A DNA stretch of 64,000 nucleotides from Rhodoplanes tepidamans (GTDB taxonomy: Bacteria; Pseudomonadota; Alphaproteobacteria; Rhizobiales; Xanthobacteraceae): positions 186,001 through 250,000 of the forward strand of contig NZ_JAUSUJ010000003.1 in NCBI RefSeq assembly GCF_030813915.1, written 5' to 3'. The notes under the pieces were generated by a model, which saw nothing but the letters and a program-made list of their open reading frames with translations, was not told where the DNA came from and made no database searches. Numbering within the stretch: the stretch's first letter is position 1; every line of letters starts with the position of its first letter. The translations under genes and the position numbers were made by a program. Shown piece by piece: positions 28,895 to 38,524 of the stretch.

Positions 28895-29965
28895 GTGCCG
28901 AGACGCAGCCCCGAGACGTCGTCGCTGATGTCGCCTCCCGTCGAGGAGGCCCAGATCGTGCTCGCCTTCGACGACAACCGTCTGGCGCTCGCGCTGTTCG
29001 GCCAGTACGGCCAGAACCTGGCGCTGATCGAGCGGCGGCTCGGCGTCACCGCCGACTCGCGCGGCAACCACGTCACGCTGGGCGGCCCGCGCGACGCCTG
29101 CGAGCAGGCGCGCCGCGTGCTCGAGACCCTCTACGAGCAGCTCCAGCGCGGCCACGATCTCGGCCAGGGCGACGTCGAGGGCGCGATCCGGCTCGCCATC
29201 GCGCAGGGCTCGCTGTTCGACTACGACGCGGCGACGCAGCGCGCGAGCTTCGAGGAGATCAATCTCCGCAAGCGCCTGGTGCGGGCCCGCACGCCGGCCC
29301 AGGACGCCTATATCCGGGCGCTGCGCAAGAACGCGCTGGTGTTCGGCGCCGGCCCGGCCGGCACCGGCAAGACCTGGCTCGCCGTCGCCCACGCGGTGGC
29401 GCTGTTCGAGCGCAAGGAGGTCGACCGCATCATCCTGTCGCGGCCGGCCGTCGAGGCCGGCGAGCGGCTGGGCTTCCTGCCCGGCGACATGAAGGAGAAG
29501 GTCGATCCCTATCTGCGGCCGATCTACGACGCGCTGTTCGACCTGATGGACGCCCGCATCGTCGAGCGCGCGCTGCAGACCGGCGAGATCGAGATCGCGC
29601 CGCTCGCCTTCATGCGCGGCCGGACGCTGGCCAACGCGGCCGTGATCCTGGACGAGGCGCAGAACACCACCTCGATGCAGATGAAGATGTTCCTCACCCG
29701 GCTCGGCGAAAACGCCCGGATGATCGTCACCGGCGACCCGAGCCAGGTGGATCTGCCGACCGGCCAGACGTCGGGCCTCGCCGAGGCGATGCGCCTGCTC
29801 GCCGACGTCGAGGGCATCGGCACCGCGATGTTCAGCCACGAGGACGTGGTGCGGCACGAGCTCGTCGCCCGCATCGTCGCGGCCTACGACCGCGCCGCGG
29901 CCGGCGAGCGCAACGGCGGGGCGGCGGCGCGGCCGGCCGCCCGCAGACGCGAGGACGGCGCATGA
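28895..29965 (+). CDS. PhoH-like ATPase
   Basis: Cytosolic PhoH-family P-loop ATPase, 356 aa, with an N-terminal KH-like region (about 15-95), Walker A GPAGTGKT (about 152-159) and Walker B VILDEAQNT (about 249-257). VTGDPSQVDLPTGQTSGLAE is the characteristic PhoH end of the core. PhoH is usually next to ybeY, as here, and probably has a role in RNA metabolism rather than in phosphate uptake. The GTG at 28895 is the start; a later ATG would also retain the domain. It overlaps ybeY by 4 bp. Confidence 0.92.
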   Translation: MPRRSPETSSLMSPPVEEAQIVLAFDDNRLALALFGQYGQNLALIERRLGVTADSRGNHVTLGGPRDACEQARRVLETLYEQLQRGHDLGQGDVEGAIRLAIAQGSLFDYDAATQRASFEEINLRKRLVRARTPAQDAYIRALRKNALVFGAGPAGTGKTWLAVAHAVALFERKEVDRIILSRPAVEAGERLGFLPGDMKEKVDPYLRPIYDALFDLMDARIVERALQTGEIEIAPLAFMRGRTLANAAVILDEAQNTTSMQMKMFLTRLGENARMIVTGDPSQVDLPTGQTSGLAEAMRLLADVEGIGTAMFSHEDVVRHELVARIVAAYDRAAAGERNGGAAARPAARRREDGA

Positions 29966-30495
29966 CCCTGCCGGCTCCCCCGATCGCCCACACGGGCGCG
30001 ACCGTCGAGCACGACGGCACCACCATCGACGTGGTGGTCGAATCGCCGCTGTGGGCCGCGGTGCCCGAGGCGGAGGCGCAGGTGCTGCGCGCCGTCGCGG
30101 CGGCGCTGCCGGCCGACCGCGGTCCGTGCGAGCTCGCCGTCGTGCTCGCCGACGACGCCACCGTGAAGACGCTGAACGGCCAGTATCGCGGCCGCGACGC
30201 GCCGACCAACGTCCTGTCCTTCCCGGCCGTCCCGGGTCCCGGCCCGACCGACACCGCGATGCCGACCCTGCTCGGCGACGTGGTGCTCGCCTACGAGACG
30301 GTGCGGGCCGAGGCGGAGCGCGACGGCAAGCCCTTCGCCCATCACCTCGGTCATCTGGTCGTCCACGGCGTGCTGCATCTTCTCGGCTACGACCACGAGA
30401 CCGATTCCGACGCCGAAACCATGGAGGCCCGCGAGCGCGACGTGTTGGCGTCGCTCGCGATCCCCGATCCTTATGCCGGACGCGAATGCGCCTGA
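29962..30495 (+). CDS. ybeY: Endoribonuclease YbeY / rRNA maturation factor
   Basis: Zinc-dependent YbeY of 177 aa, involved in 16S rRNA 3' maturation and ribosome quality control. The metal-binding signature HGVLHLLGYDH is complete, with His135, His139 and His145. NVLSFPAVPG and LLGDVVLAYETV are the other YbeY motifs. Start overlaps the phoH stop (ATGA); the corC-like gene follows within 12 bp. Confidence 0.95.
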   Translation: MTLPAPPIAHTGATVEHDGTTIDVVVESPLWAAVPEAEAQVLRAVAAALPADRGPCELAVVLADDATVKTLNGQYRGRDAPTNVLSFPAVPGPGPTDTAMPTLLGDVVLAYETVRAEAERDGKPFAHHLGHLVVHGVLHLLGYDHETDSDAETMEARERDVLASLAIPDPYAGRECA

Positions 30496-30506
30496 CAGCA
30501 GCCATC

Positions 30507-31676
30507 ATGCCCGACGAACCTCCCAGTCGAAGCGAACCGAACGAGCCGGCGGGCCAGTCCCGCGGCGCCGCGGCAGCCGACGGCTCCGCCGCGGCGGACG
30601 AGTTCCACAGCCCGGCCGTGCCGGCCCTGCGCGGCGAGGTGCTGCCGCGCGAGAACGGCGAAGGCTGGGTGCAGCGCATGCTGCGCGCCCTGTTCGGCTG
30701 GAAGCCCGGCTCGGTGCGCTCCGACATCGCCGTGCTGCTCGAGGGCACGACGCCGACCGACACCGGCTTCTCGGCCGAAGAGCGGACCATGCTCAAGAAC
30801 ATCCTCGGCCTGCGCGAGCGGCGCAGCGAGGACATCATGGTGCCGCGCGCCGACATCGTCGCGGTGCAGAAGGACATTTCGCTCGGCGAGCTCGTCAAGG
30901 TGTTCGAGAAGGCCGGCCACTCGCGCCTCGTCGTCTACGACGACACGCTCGACGATCCCGTCGGCATGGTGCACATCCGCGACCTCGTCGGCTTCATGGC
31001 GACGCGCGCCGCCACGCCGCCGCCGACCTCCAAGCGCAAGAAGCGCTTTCCGGCCGACCTGGATCTGCGCGCCATCGATCTCGCGATGCCGCTCGGCGAG
31101 GCCAATATCGTCCGCGACATCCTGTTCGTGCCGCCGTCGATGCCGGCCCTCGACCTGCTCGCCAAGATGCAGGCGACGCACGTCCATCTCGCCCTCGTCA
31201 TCGACGAGTACGGCGGCACCGACGGCATCATCTCGATCGAGGATCTGGTCGAGCAGATCGTCGGCGACATCGAGGACGAGCACGACGAGCGCGAGGCGCG
31301 CAGCGTGGTGCGTCAGCCCGACGGCTCCTTCCTGGCCGACGCGCGGGCGCCGCTCGAGGACGTCGTCGCGATCGTCGGCGCCGAGTTCGACGTCGGCGAC
31401 GCCGCCGAGGAGGTGGACACGCTCGGCGGCTATCTGGTGACGCGGGTCGGCCGCGTGCCGGTGCGCGGCGAGATCGTGCCCGGGCCGGAGCCGTTCGAGA
31501 TCGAGGTGCTCGACGCCGATCCCCGCCGGGTCAAGAAGGTGAAGATCTCGCGCAGCAAGCAGCGCCGGGCCGGCCGCGACGCGAAGCGCGAGACCACGGC
31601 GGAGGCGCATGCCGCTCCGCCCGACGGCGCCGGACCGGCAGGACCCGAATCGCGACGCGGCGCGGCGTCGCCGTGA
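30507..31676 (+). CDS. CBS-pair hemolysin/CorC-type protein
   Basis: Soluble CorC/TlyC-type protein, 389 aa. After a disordered N-terminus come two CBS domains (about 110-245; DIMVPRADIVAVQKD and the FVPPSMPALDLLAKMQ segment) with the linking DEYGGTDGIISIEDLVEQIV-type end (20 residues), and a C-terminal CorC_HlyC domain (about 270-355; GGYLVTRVGRVPVRGEIV). It lacks the DUF21 membrane domain. The family is associated with magnesium/cobalt homeostasis; direct evidence is limited. An ATG at 30486, overlapping the ybeY stop, would give seven more residues. It overlaps lnt by 4 bp. Confidence 0.88.
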   Translation: MPDEPPSRSEPNEPAGQSRGAAAADGSAAADEFHSPAVPALRGEVLPRENGEGWVQRMLRALFGWKPGSVRSDIAVLLEGTTPTDTGFSAEERTMLKNILGLRERRSEDIMVPRADIVAVQKDISLGELVKVFEKAGHSRLVVYDDTLDDPVGMVHIRDLVGFMATRAATPPPTSKRKKRFPADLDLRAIDLAMPLGEANIVRDILFVPPSMPALDLLAKMQATHVHLALVIDEYGGTDGIISIEDLVEQIVGDIEDEHDEREARSVVRQPDGSFLADARAPLEDVVAIVGAEFDVGDAAEEVDTLGGYLVTRVGRVPVRGEIVPGPEPFEIEVLDADPRRVKKVKISRSKQRRAGRDAKRETTAEAHAAPPDGAGPAGPESRRGAASP

Positions 31677-33304
31677 CGGCCTCCGCCGTGACCCTCGCGC
31701 TCGCCCGGGTCGCGCAGCCGGTGGTTCTCGCCTGGGGACTCCGCCGCGCCCTGATCGCCGTCCTGGCCGGCGCCGCCTCGACGCTGGCGATGGCGCCGCT
31801 GCACGCCTGGCCCGCCCTGTTCCTCACCTTCCCGGTGATCGTCTGGCTGGTCGACGGCTCCGGCGCCGGCCGCTGGAACGGGCTCGGCGCCGCCGCGGCG
31901 GCGGGCTGGTGGTACGGCTTCGGCTACTTCCTGGCCGGTCTCTACTGGATCGGATCGGCCTTCCTGGTCGACGCCGACAAGTTCGGCTGGCTGCTCGCCC
32001 CGGCCGTGCTGGCGTTGCCCGCCGGACTGGCGCTGTTCATGGCGGCGGGCTTCGCGCTCGCCCGCCTCCTGTGGGCGCCGGGGGCGTTCCGGATCGTGAC
32101 GCTGGCGGCGGCGCTGACCACCAGCGAGTGGCTGCGCGGTCACCTGCTCGGCGGCTTCCCGTGGAACGCCTTCGGCTACGCGCTCGCCGAGCCGCTGTCG
32201 CTGGCGCAGGGGTTCGCCTTGGTCGGCCTGTGGGGGATGACGTTCCTGGCCGTGCTGGTGTTCGCCGCCCCGGCCGCCCTCGCCGACGCCCCGGCCGACA
32301 CGCCGCGCCCGGCCCTGCTGCCGGCGGTCGCCGGGGTGCTGCTGATCGCCCTCGGCCTGTTCGGCGCCGTGCGGCTGGCCGCCCTGCCGACCGCCACCGT
32401 GGACGGGGTGCGGCTGCGCCTGATGCAGCCCAACATCCAGCAGGACCAGCGCTTCAACTACGCCGCCAAGTCCGACGTGATGCGCCGCTATCTCGCGCTG
32501 TCGCAGCGGCCGGCCGGCGGCCATGGCCTCGCCGGCACCACCCATCTGATCTGGCCCGAGTCGGCGTTTCCGTTCTTCGTCGCCCGCGAGCCCGACGCGC
32601 TCGCCGCGATCGCCGACCTGCTGCCCGAAGGCACCGTGCTGATCACCGGGGCGGCGCGGCTCGCCGAATCGTCGCGGCCCGGCAACATCCAGGCCTACAA
32701 CTCGGTCTACGTCTTCGACCACGACGGCACCATCCTGTCGATCTACGACAAGGTCCATCTGGTGCCGTTCGGCGAGTACGTGCCGCTGCGCGGCCTGTTG
32801 CAGCGGCTGGGGATCGAGCAGCTCGTGCGGGTGCCGGGCGGCTTCCTGCCCGGCGACCGGCTGCGCAGCCTGCAGACGCCCGGCGCTCCCGCCTTCGTGC
32901 CGCTGGTCTGCTACGAGGCGATCTTCCCGAACGCCGTGGTGCCGCGCGGCTCCCGCCCGGGCTGGCTCCTCAACGTGACCAACGACGCCTGGTTCGGGAT
33001 CACGCCGGGGCCGTGGCAGCACCTGCTGCAGGCCCGCATGCGCGCCGTCGAGGAGGGACTGCCGCTGGTGCGGGCCGCCAACACCGGCATCTCGGCCGTC
33101 ATCGACCCGGCCGGCCGCACGATCGCGCAGCTCGGCCTGGGCCGCGAGGGCATTCTCGATTCGGAGCTGCCGGCGGCGGTCGATCCGCCGCCTTATGCGC
33201 AGGTCGGCGATGCGCCGGTGACGGCCCTCGTTGTTCTCGTTCTGGTCGCATCCGGATGGCGACGCCGCGCCCGATCTGGCGAATCGCGCCGTTTATTACC
33301 GTAG
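31673..33304 (+). CDS. lnt: Apolipoprotein N-acyltransferase Lnt
   Basis: Inner-membrane enzyme that N-acylates the N-terminal cysteine of lipoproteins, 543 aa. Six or so N-terminal membrane helices (up to about residue 230) precede a nitrilase domain with the catalytic triad Glu296 (WPESAFPF), Lys360 (YDKVHLVPFGE) and Cys413 (VCYEAIFP). LNVTNDAWFG is also a family signature. The GTG start overlaps the corC-like stop (GTGA). It ends the miaB run; a 507 bp AT-richer region follows. Confidence 0.95.
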   Translation: MTASAVTLALARVAQPVVLAWGLRRALIAVLAGAASTLAMAPLHAWPALFLTFPVIVWLVDGSGAGRWNGLGAAAAAGWWYGFGYFLAGLYWIGSAFLVDADKFGWLLAPAVLALPAGLALFMAAGFALARLLWAPGAFRIVTLAAALTTSEWLRGHLLGGFPWNAFGYALAEPLSLAQGFALVGLWGMTFLAVLVFAAPAALADAPADTPRPALLPAVAGVLLIALGLFGAVRLAALPTATVDGVRLRLMQPNIQQDQRFNYAAKSDVMRRYLALSQRPAGGHGLAGTTHLIWPESAFPFFVAREPDALAAIADLLPEGTVLITGAARLAESSRPGNIQAYNSVYVFDHDGTILSIYDKVHLVPFGEYVPLRGLLQRLGIEQLVRVPGGFLPGDRLRSLQTPGAPAFVPLVCYEAIFPNAVVPRGSRPGWLLNVTNDAWFGITPGPWQHLLQARMRAVEEGLPLVRAANTGISAVIDPAGRTIAQLGLGREGILDSELPAAVDPPPYAQVGDAPVTALVVLVLVASGWRRRARSGESRRLLP

Positions 33305-33811
33305 GGTTGAGAGAGTCGCGTGCGGCGGCGCGACGAATTGTCGCGCTGACGATGGTATTTTGGTAGCGATTGCCACAACAATGCCGACAAAGAAGATGAA
33401 CTTCGGCTGTCGACAGCCCTACCGTGTGCATAGCCGTTCTGCGCCGGGAGCGGCCAAAACCAGTACAATTACAGGTACCATCCTGCTGACACGGACGCCT
33501 CGGAGCGCTACATAGGACGGGCACAACCCGCGGCCACACGCTGTCCGAAATCCACGCTCCAGGCAAATTCTGCTCGGTCCTGCAATCGCTCGCCTGCAGA
33601 AGTCGTCGGATTGATCAAGCAAGTTACAGCATTGTTTATTAACTTGCATTGGTAAACCCTCTCAAACGAGGGTAGCATCTATTTTGTTCCAACTCTAAAC
33701 GATTTCGACTCTGTTTGAACGGCGCTTGGAACAGCTATGCAATCCTGTGATTGCATCGAGAGAGAGATAGGACGAGAAGGTGGTCGGCGGGGACATGAGG
33801 AGAGACAGAAA
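33305..33811. other. AT-rich control region upstream of the XRE regulator
   Basis: A 507 bp gene-free stretch of clearly lower GC than the neighbours, especially 33600-33760. It contains a small CCCTC/GAGGG hairpin near 33658-33673, AT-rich promoter-like sequence (TTGTTTATTAACTTGCATTG around 33633-33652), and the inverted repeat listed separately. No terminator for lnt is obvious. Confidence 0.55.
33737..33756. promoter_or_regulatory. Perfect inverted repeat, likely operator
   Basis: ATGCAATC-CTGT-GATTGCAT is a perfect 8+4+8 inverted repeat 56 bp before the XRE regulator start. The size and symmetry suit a dimeric helix-turn-helix protein, most simply the adjacent regulator acting on its own promoter. 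Binding is inferred, not shown. Confidence 0.5.
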
Positions 33812-34255
33812 ATGATGGCCAAGAAGGCTCCGAACCCCATCGACAGACATGTCGGGAGCCGTGTTCGAATGCGTCGCATGATGTTGGGGATGAGCCAGGA
33901 GAAGCTCGGCGACGCGCTCAGCCTGACCTTCCAGCAGGTGCAGAAGTACGAGAAGGGCACCAACCGGATCGGCGCCAGCCGACTGCAGCAGATCGCTCAT
34001 ATCCTGCAGGTTCCGGTGGCGTTCTTCTTCGAAGGTGCCCCCGATCTCGGTGACGGTGGTCCGACCAACGGCCTCGCAGAGGCTCCGTCGCCGGCCTACA
34101 TCTCCGACTTCCTGGCGACCTCGGACGGGCTCGCCCTGACCAAGGCCTTCATGCGCATCCGCGACGCCAAGCTGCGTCGGCGCATCGTCGATCTCGTCGA
34201 GCACATCGCGGGCGAGCCGGTCGAGAACGGCAACGGGAACGGCGCCGAGCATTGA
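33812..34255 (+). CDS. XRE-family transcriptional regulator
   Basis: Cro/C1-type helix-turn-helix regulator, 147 aa, of a type conserved next to metK in Hyphomicrobiales. The DNA-binding domain covers about residues 10-70: IDRHVGSRVRMRRMMLGMSQ (20 residues), EKLGDALSLTFQQVQKYEKG (20 residues), then NRIGASRLQQIAHILQVP. The C-terminal half is helical and ends NGNGNGAEH. GAGGAGAG eight bases upstream supports ATG 33812; a second ATG follows directly. Targets are unknown. It is followed by a hairpin and metK. Confidence 0.9.
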   Translation: MMAKKAPNPIDRHVGSRVRMRRMMLGMSQEKLGDALSLTFQQVQKYEKGTNRIGASRLQQIAHILQVPVAFFFEGAPDLGDGGPTNGLAEAPSPAYISDFLATSDGLALTKAFMRIRDAKLRRRIVDLVEHIAGEPVENGNGNGAEH

Positions 34256-34300
34256 CCCTGGGGCGGCCTCCGACCCGCCCCCATCGCGAGACACGACCCA

Positions 34301-34333
34301 GGCGCGCCCCCGTGGCGCGCCGTTCGTGTTTTT
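34301..34333 (+). terminator. Possible terminator after the XRE gene
   Basis: GGCGCGCC (34301-34308) and GGCGCGCC (34314-34321) form a perfect 8 bp stem with a 5-nt loop, followed after 7 nt by a run of five T residues. The U-run is displaced, so efficiency is uncertain. Confidence 0.55.
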
Positions 34334-34527
34334 CGGACCGGGCGGACCGTGCCGGCCCGCCCGCCCCGGACCGCGCGTCTGCCGGACGCGCGGACCCCCT
34401 CGCCTCTCCGAGCCGCCGCCAGACCGCTCCCCGAGCCGTCGTCGGCGCCGTCGCGCGGCTTTTCCCCGCCCCCGTGCATCTTGACCGGGCAGGGTGACGC
34501 TGCAAGAACAGGCGCCGAATTGTGGAC

Positions 34528-34561
34528 GACGCGGAGGTCCGCGTCCCCGACTGGAGAGTCG
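34528..34561 (+). promoter_or_regulatory. Two hairpins in the metK leader, one enclosing the Shine-Dalgarno
   Basis: GACGCGG (34528-34534) pairs with CCGCGTC (34539-34545) around a tetraloop; directly after it CGACT (34548-34552) pairs with AGTCG (34557-34561), leaving GGAG as the loop. That GGAG is the probable metK ribosome binding site, 8 bases before GTG 34565. The structure could modulate translation. It does not match a known SAM riboswitch that I can recognise. Confidence 0.45.
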
Positions 34562-34564
34562 AAC

Positions 34565-35767
<1,203 letters not shown>

Positions 35768-35795
35768 GCCGACGCGGGCCGCACCTCACCGACCG

Positions 35796-35829
35796 GAAGC
35801 CGGCGGAGTGCTGCTTCGCCGGCTTCTTT
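35796..35829 (+). terminator. metK terminator
   Basis: GAAGCCGGC (35796-35804) pairs with GCCGGCTTC (35818-35826), a 9-10 bp stem, followed by TTTC. A short U-run, but the position 28 bp after metK fits termination. Confidence 0.7.
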
Positions 35830-35873
35830 CGTGTTCACCCCGACCCGTGATCGAGTCGTAGAATCGTCGAATT

Positions 35874-35976
35874 GTAGGGTGGGCAAAGGGGCGCCGAAGG
35901 CGGCCCGTGCCCACGCGGTCCGCGGCCGGCCAGGACCGCGTGGGCACGGCGCGTTCCGCGCCTTTGCCCACCCTAC
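35874..35976. repeat. Palindromic intergenic repeat, family 1 (copy 2)
   Basis: A 103 bp inverted repeat with outer arms GTAGGGTGGGCAAAGG and CCTTTGCCCACCCTAC and inner arms GTGCCCACGCGGTCC / GGACCGCGTGGGCAC. It resembles 2631-2734 throughout. It ends 13 bp before the trmB start codon, so it probably sits in the trmB leader. Confidence 0.88.
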
Positions 35977-35989
35977 GCGGTCCGAGCCC

Positions 35990-36706
35990 ATGGAGCCGCT
36001 TTCGTTGGACCCGAACCCGACGCCGGCCCGCGCCTTCTTCGGCCGCCGCAAGGGCCACACGCTGCGCCGGCACCACACCGATCTCCTCGACGCGCTGCTG
36101 CCCCGCCTCGCGCTCGACGTCTCGCGCCCCGCTCCGCCGCGGCTCGGCGATCTGTTCGATCCGCCGGCGCGAGAGGTGCGGCTGGAGATCGGCTTCGGCG
36201 GCGGCGAGCATCTCGCCGCGCAGGCGGCCGGCGCGCCGGAGACCGGCTTCATCGGCTGCGAGGGCTTCGTCAACGGCGTCGCCCAGCTCCTCGCCCATGT
36301 CGAGCCGGCCGGCCTCTCGAACATCCGCATCCATCACGGCGACGCCGCCGAGGTGCTGGCCTGGCTGCCGGAGGCGTCGCTCGCCCGGGTCGACCTGCTC
36401 TATCCCGACCCCTGGCGGAAGCGCCGGCACTGGAAGCGCCGCTTCGTCCAGGACGAGACCGTGGCGACGCTCGCCCGCCTCCTCGCCGACGGCGGAGAAT
36501 TCCGCTTCGCCACCGACTGGGAGCACTACGCCGCCTGGACGCTGGAGCACCTGATGCGCTCGCCCGACTTCGAATGGACGGCCGAGCGCGCCGCCGACTG
36601 GCGCGAGCCCTGGGCCGGCTGGACCCGCACCCGCTACGAGGCCAAGGCGATCCGCGAGGGCCGCAGGCCCTGCTACCTGGTGTTCCGCCGCCGGCCGCGA
36701 GGGTGA
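35990..36706 (+). CDS. trmB: tRNA (guanine-N7)-methyltransferase
   Basis: SAM-dependent enzyme forming m7G46 in tRNA, 238 aa. The SAM-binding motif is LEIGFGGGEHLAAQA (about 65-79), followed by GCEGFVNGVAQL, and the substrate-site YPDPWRKRRHWKRRFVQDE (about 139-157), which is diagnostic for TrmB. It ends with TRYEAKAIREGR. ATG 35990 directly follows the family 1 repeat; frames upstream of it are repeat-derived. Confidence 0.95.
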   Translation: MEPLSLDPNPTPARAFFGRRKGHTLRRHHTDLLDALLPRLALDVSRPAPPRLGDLFDPPAREVRLEIGFGGGEHLAAQAAGAPETGFIGCEGFVNGVAQLLAHVEPAGLSNIRIHHGDAAEVLAWLPEASLARVDLLYPDPWRKRRHWKRRFVQDETVATLARLLADGGEFRFATDWEHYAAWTLEHLMRSPDFEWTAERAADWREPWAGWTRTRYEAKAIREGRRPCYLVFRRRPRG

Positions 36707-36744
36707 AGGCGCGGTCCGACACCGAGAGCGTCCGTCGCGCGGCG

Positions 36745-36790
36745 CCCCTCCCTGTCCCTCCCCCGCTCGCGGGGGAGGGACAGGGAGGGG
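36745..36790. repeat. Perfect 22-bp-arm inverted repeat between convergent genes
   Basis: A 46 bp perfect palindrome: 22-base arms starting CCCCTCCCTGTCCC and ending GGGACAGGGAGGGG, joined by TC. It lies between trmB (+) and the isomerase-like gene (-), where it would terminate or protect both transcripts. No U-run is present. Confidence 0.75.
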
Positions 36791-36830
36791 GAACGCCGCC
36801 ACACCGCGAGGCGCCGACGACTCGGGCGGC

Positions 36831-37493
36831 TCACGCCCGCCGCGTCGCCCAGGCGAGCGCCTGCTCCAGTCGGTCGTTGCCCCAGAACAGTTCGCCGTCC
36901 GCGGTGACGAAGCTCGGGGCGCCGAAGACCCCGATCCGCTCGGCCTCCTCGGTCTCCTCGCGCAGCCGCGCCTTGGCGGCCGGGGTCGCGGCCTGCGCCA
37001 GCACGGGCTCGGGCGGGACACCGAGGCCGGACAGGAGGTCGGCGATCACGGCGGGATCGTCGATCGCCCGCCCCTCCCCCAGGCAGGCCCGGAACACGGC
37101 GACGCAGAACGCCTCGCCCCAGCCGGCCCCCTCGCCCGCCGCGCCCGCGGCCACGTCGAGGCCGACCAGCGCCACCCGGGCGGCCAGCACGCTGCTCGCC
37201 GGAAACACCGGCGGCCGCCGCAGCGGCAGGCCGAGATCGACGCAGATGCGCTCCAGGTCGCGCCACATGTAGCGGCCCTTGGCCGGATAGATGACGAAGG
37301 GCGAGGTATCCCAGCCCTGCCGCTTGAAGATCGGGCCGAGCAGGAACGGACGGAACCGCAGCCGCACCGCGGCCGCCCGGGCGAGCGGCCCGATCCGCAC
37401 CAGGGCCGGATACGAATAGGTCGAGGCGAACTCGAACCAGACGTCCAGCGCGGGCCGCCGATCGTCGCCCGCCCCGATCCCCGCCTCCGTCAT
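36831..37493 (-). CDS. DsbA-family 2-hydroxychromene-2-carboxylate isomerase-like protein
   Basis: Thioredoxin-fold protein, 220 aa, of the HCCA isomerase/GST-kappa branch. WFEFASTYSYPALVRIGPLA (20 residues, about 17-36) carries the serine-type active-site region SxYSY instead of a CxxC. RPFLLGPIFKRQGWDTSPF and KGRYMWRDLERICVDLGLPL (20 residues) are family segments, as is GVFGAPSFVTADGELFWGND near the C-terminus (20 residues). It may use glutathione; the substrate is unknown and the aromatic-degradation name should not be taken literally. ATG 37493 follows GGGAGGAAGG. It is divergent from rimP. Confidence 0.87.
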   Translation of the reverse strand: MTEAGIGAGDDRRPALDVWFEFASTYSYPALVRIGPLARAAAVRLRFRPFLLGPIFKRQGWDTSPFVIYPAKGRYMWRDLERICVDLGLPLRRPPVFPASSVLAARVALVGLDVAAGAAGEGAGWGEAFCVAVFRACLGEGRAIDDPAVIADLLSGLGVPPEPVLAQAATPAAKARLREETEEAERIGVFGAPSFVTADGELFWGNDRLEQALAWATRRA

Positions 37494-37615
37494 GCCTTCC
37501 TCCCGCTGTTCCAGGGGCACCAGGATCGCCGATCCGCCCGCCCCGGTCGACTCTCGGGCCGGGCGGTGCCGCTCCACCCCGGGGCGGCTGCGTTCGCCCC
37601 CTCTGCCGGTTCCTC

Positions 37616-37643
37616 TTGCGATATCGGCAGCCTTCGCTATATT
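37616..37643 (+). promoter_or_regulatory. Promoter of the rimP-nusA-infB operon
   Basis: TTGCGA (37616-37621), 16 bp, TATATT (37638-37643) is the best sigma-70-like promoter seen upstream of rimP. The predicted transcript would start near 37650 and begin with a GTGTC/GACAC hairpin. Inference from sequence alone. Confidence 0.55.
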
Positions 37644-37695
37644 CCGGCGTGTCTGAGGACACCTCATAACGGTCGGCTCGTCGATCGGTTCGTGA

Positions 37696-37727
37696 GAGTG
37701 GGGCCCGCCCGGGACCCGCTCTTTTTT
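37696..37727 (+). terminator. Attenuator-like terminator in the rimP leader
   Basis: GAGTGGG (37696-37702) pairs with CCCGCTC (37715-37721; one G-U pair) and is followed by six T residues. It lies upstream of rimP on the same strand, downstream of the putative promoter, so it would act as a leader terminator rather than as the end of a gene. Control by NusA or anti-termination is an inference. Confidence 0.65.
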
Positions 37728-37798
37728 GTTACTTGCGGCCGGCCCTGAAGCCGGCGCGCACCCCGGGCGAGCCTTCGAAAGGACCCACTGGGCGACAC

Positions 37799-38521
37799 AT
37801 GACGGAGACGACCGACAACGCCGAGACGGCGAAGGCCCCGGCCGACAGCGCGCTCGACGAGCCGCGGCTGATCGCCGAGACCGGCCTCGCCGCGCGGGTC
37901 GCCGCCATCGTCGTGCCGGTGCTGGAGCCGCTCGGCTACCGCCTGGTCCGGGTGAGGATCTCGGGGCTCGACGGCTGCACCGTGCAGGTGATGGCCGAGC
38001 GTCCCGACGGCACCATGCAGATCGAGGACTGCGAGACGGTGTCGCGCACCCTGTCGCCGGTGCTCGACGAGGTCGACCCGATCGACCGCGAGTACCGGCT
38101 GGAGATCTCCTCGCCCGGCATCGACCGGCCGCTGGTCCGGCTCTGCGACTTCGTCCGCGCCGCGGGCCATCTCGCCAAGATCGAGATGGCGGTTCCGGCC
38201 GCCGGCAAGAAGCGCTTCCGCGGGACGCTCGCCGGGGTGGACGGGCACACGGCCCGCCTCCATATCCAGGGCAGCGACGGCACGCCGCAGGAGGTGCTCC
38301 TGCCGATCGAGGACATGGCGGACGCCAAGCTCCTCCTCACCGACGCGCTGGTCGCCGACGCGCTGCGTCGCGGCAAGGCGGAAGAGAAAGAGGCGCGCCG
38401 GGAGCGGGCGGCGCGCCGCAAGGATCGCATCGAATCCCGCAAATCGACCCGAGGCAATTCGATTCACGACGGACGGACCGCGGCGCAAGAGCCGGCTCCC
38501 CCGCCTCCCGACGGAGACTGA
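37799..38521 (+). CDS. rimP: Ribosome maturation factor RimP
   Basis: 30S assembly factor, 240 aa. Core motifs are [38 protein letters not shown] (20 residues), [16 protein letters not shown] (about 100-115) and a C-terminal SH3-like domain with [12 protein letters not shown]- and C-terminal extensions are charged and probably disordered, common in alphaproteobacteria. ATG 37799 is chosen over an in-frame ATG at 37733 because RimP similarity begins after it. nusA follows 3 bp after the stop. Confidence 0.94.
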   Translation: MTETTDNAETAKAPADSALDEPRLIAETGLAARVAAIVVPVLEPLGYRLVRVRISGLDGCTVQVMAERPDGTMQIEDCETVSRTLSPVLDEVDPIDREYRLEISSPGIDRPLVRLCDFVRAAGHLAKIEMAVPAAGKKRFRGTLAGVDGHTARLHIQGSDGTPQEVLLPIEDMADAKLLLTDALVADALRRGKAEEKEARRERAARRKDRIESRKSTRGNSIHDGRTAAQEPAPPPPDGD

Positions 38522-38524
38522 TCC

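Noticed and set aside
34456-34564. SAM riboswitch in front of metK
   Set aside because: The leader has hairpins but lacks the conserved pseudoknot sequences of the SAM-II or SAM/SAH classes that I could recognise.
37696-37727. Reading the U-tailed hairpin as the terminator of the isomerase-like gene
   Set aside because: That gene is on the opposite strand and starts at 37493, so the hairpin lies upstream of it; the U-run is correctly oriented only for plus-strand transcription toward rimP.
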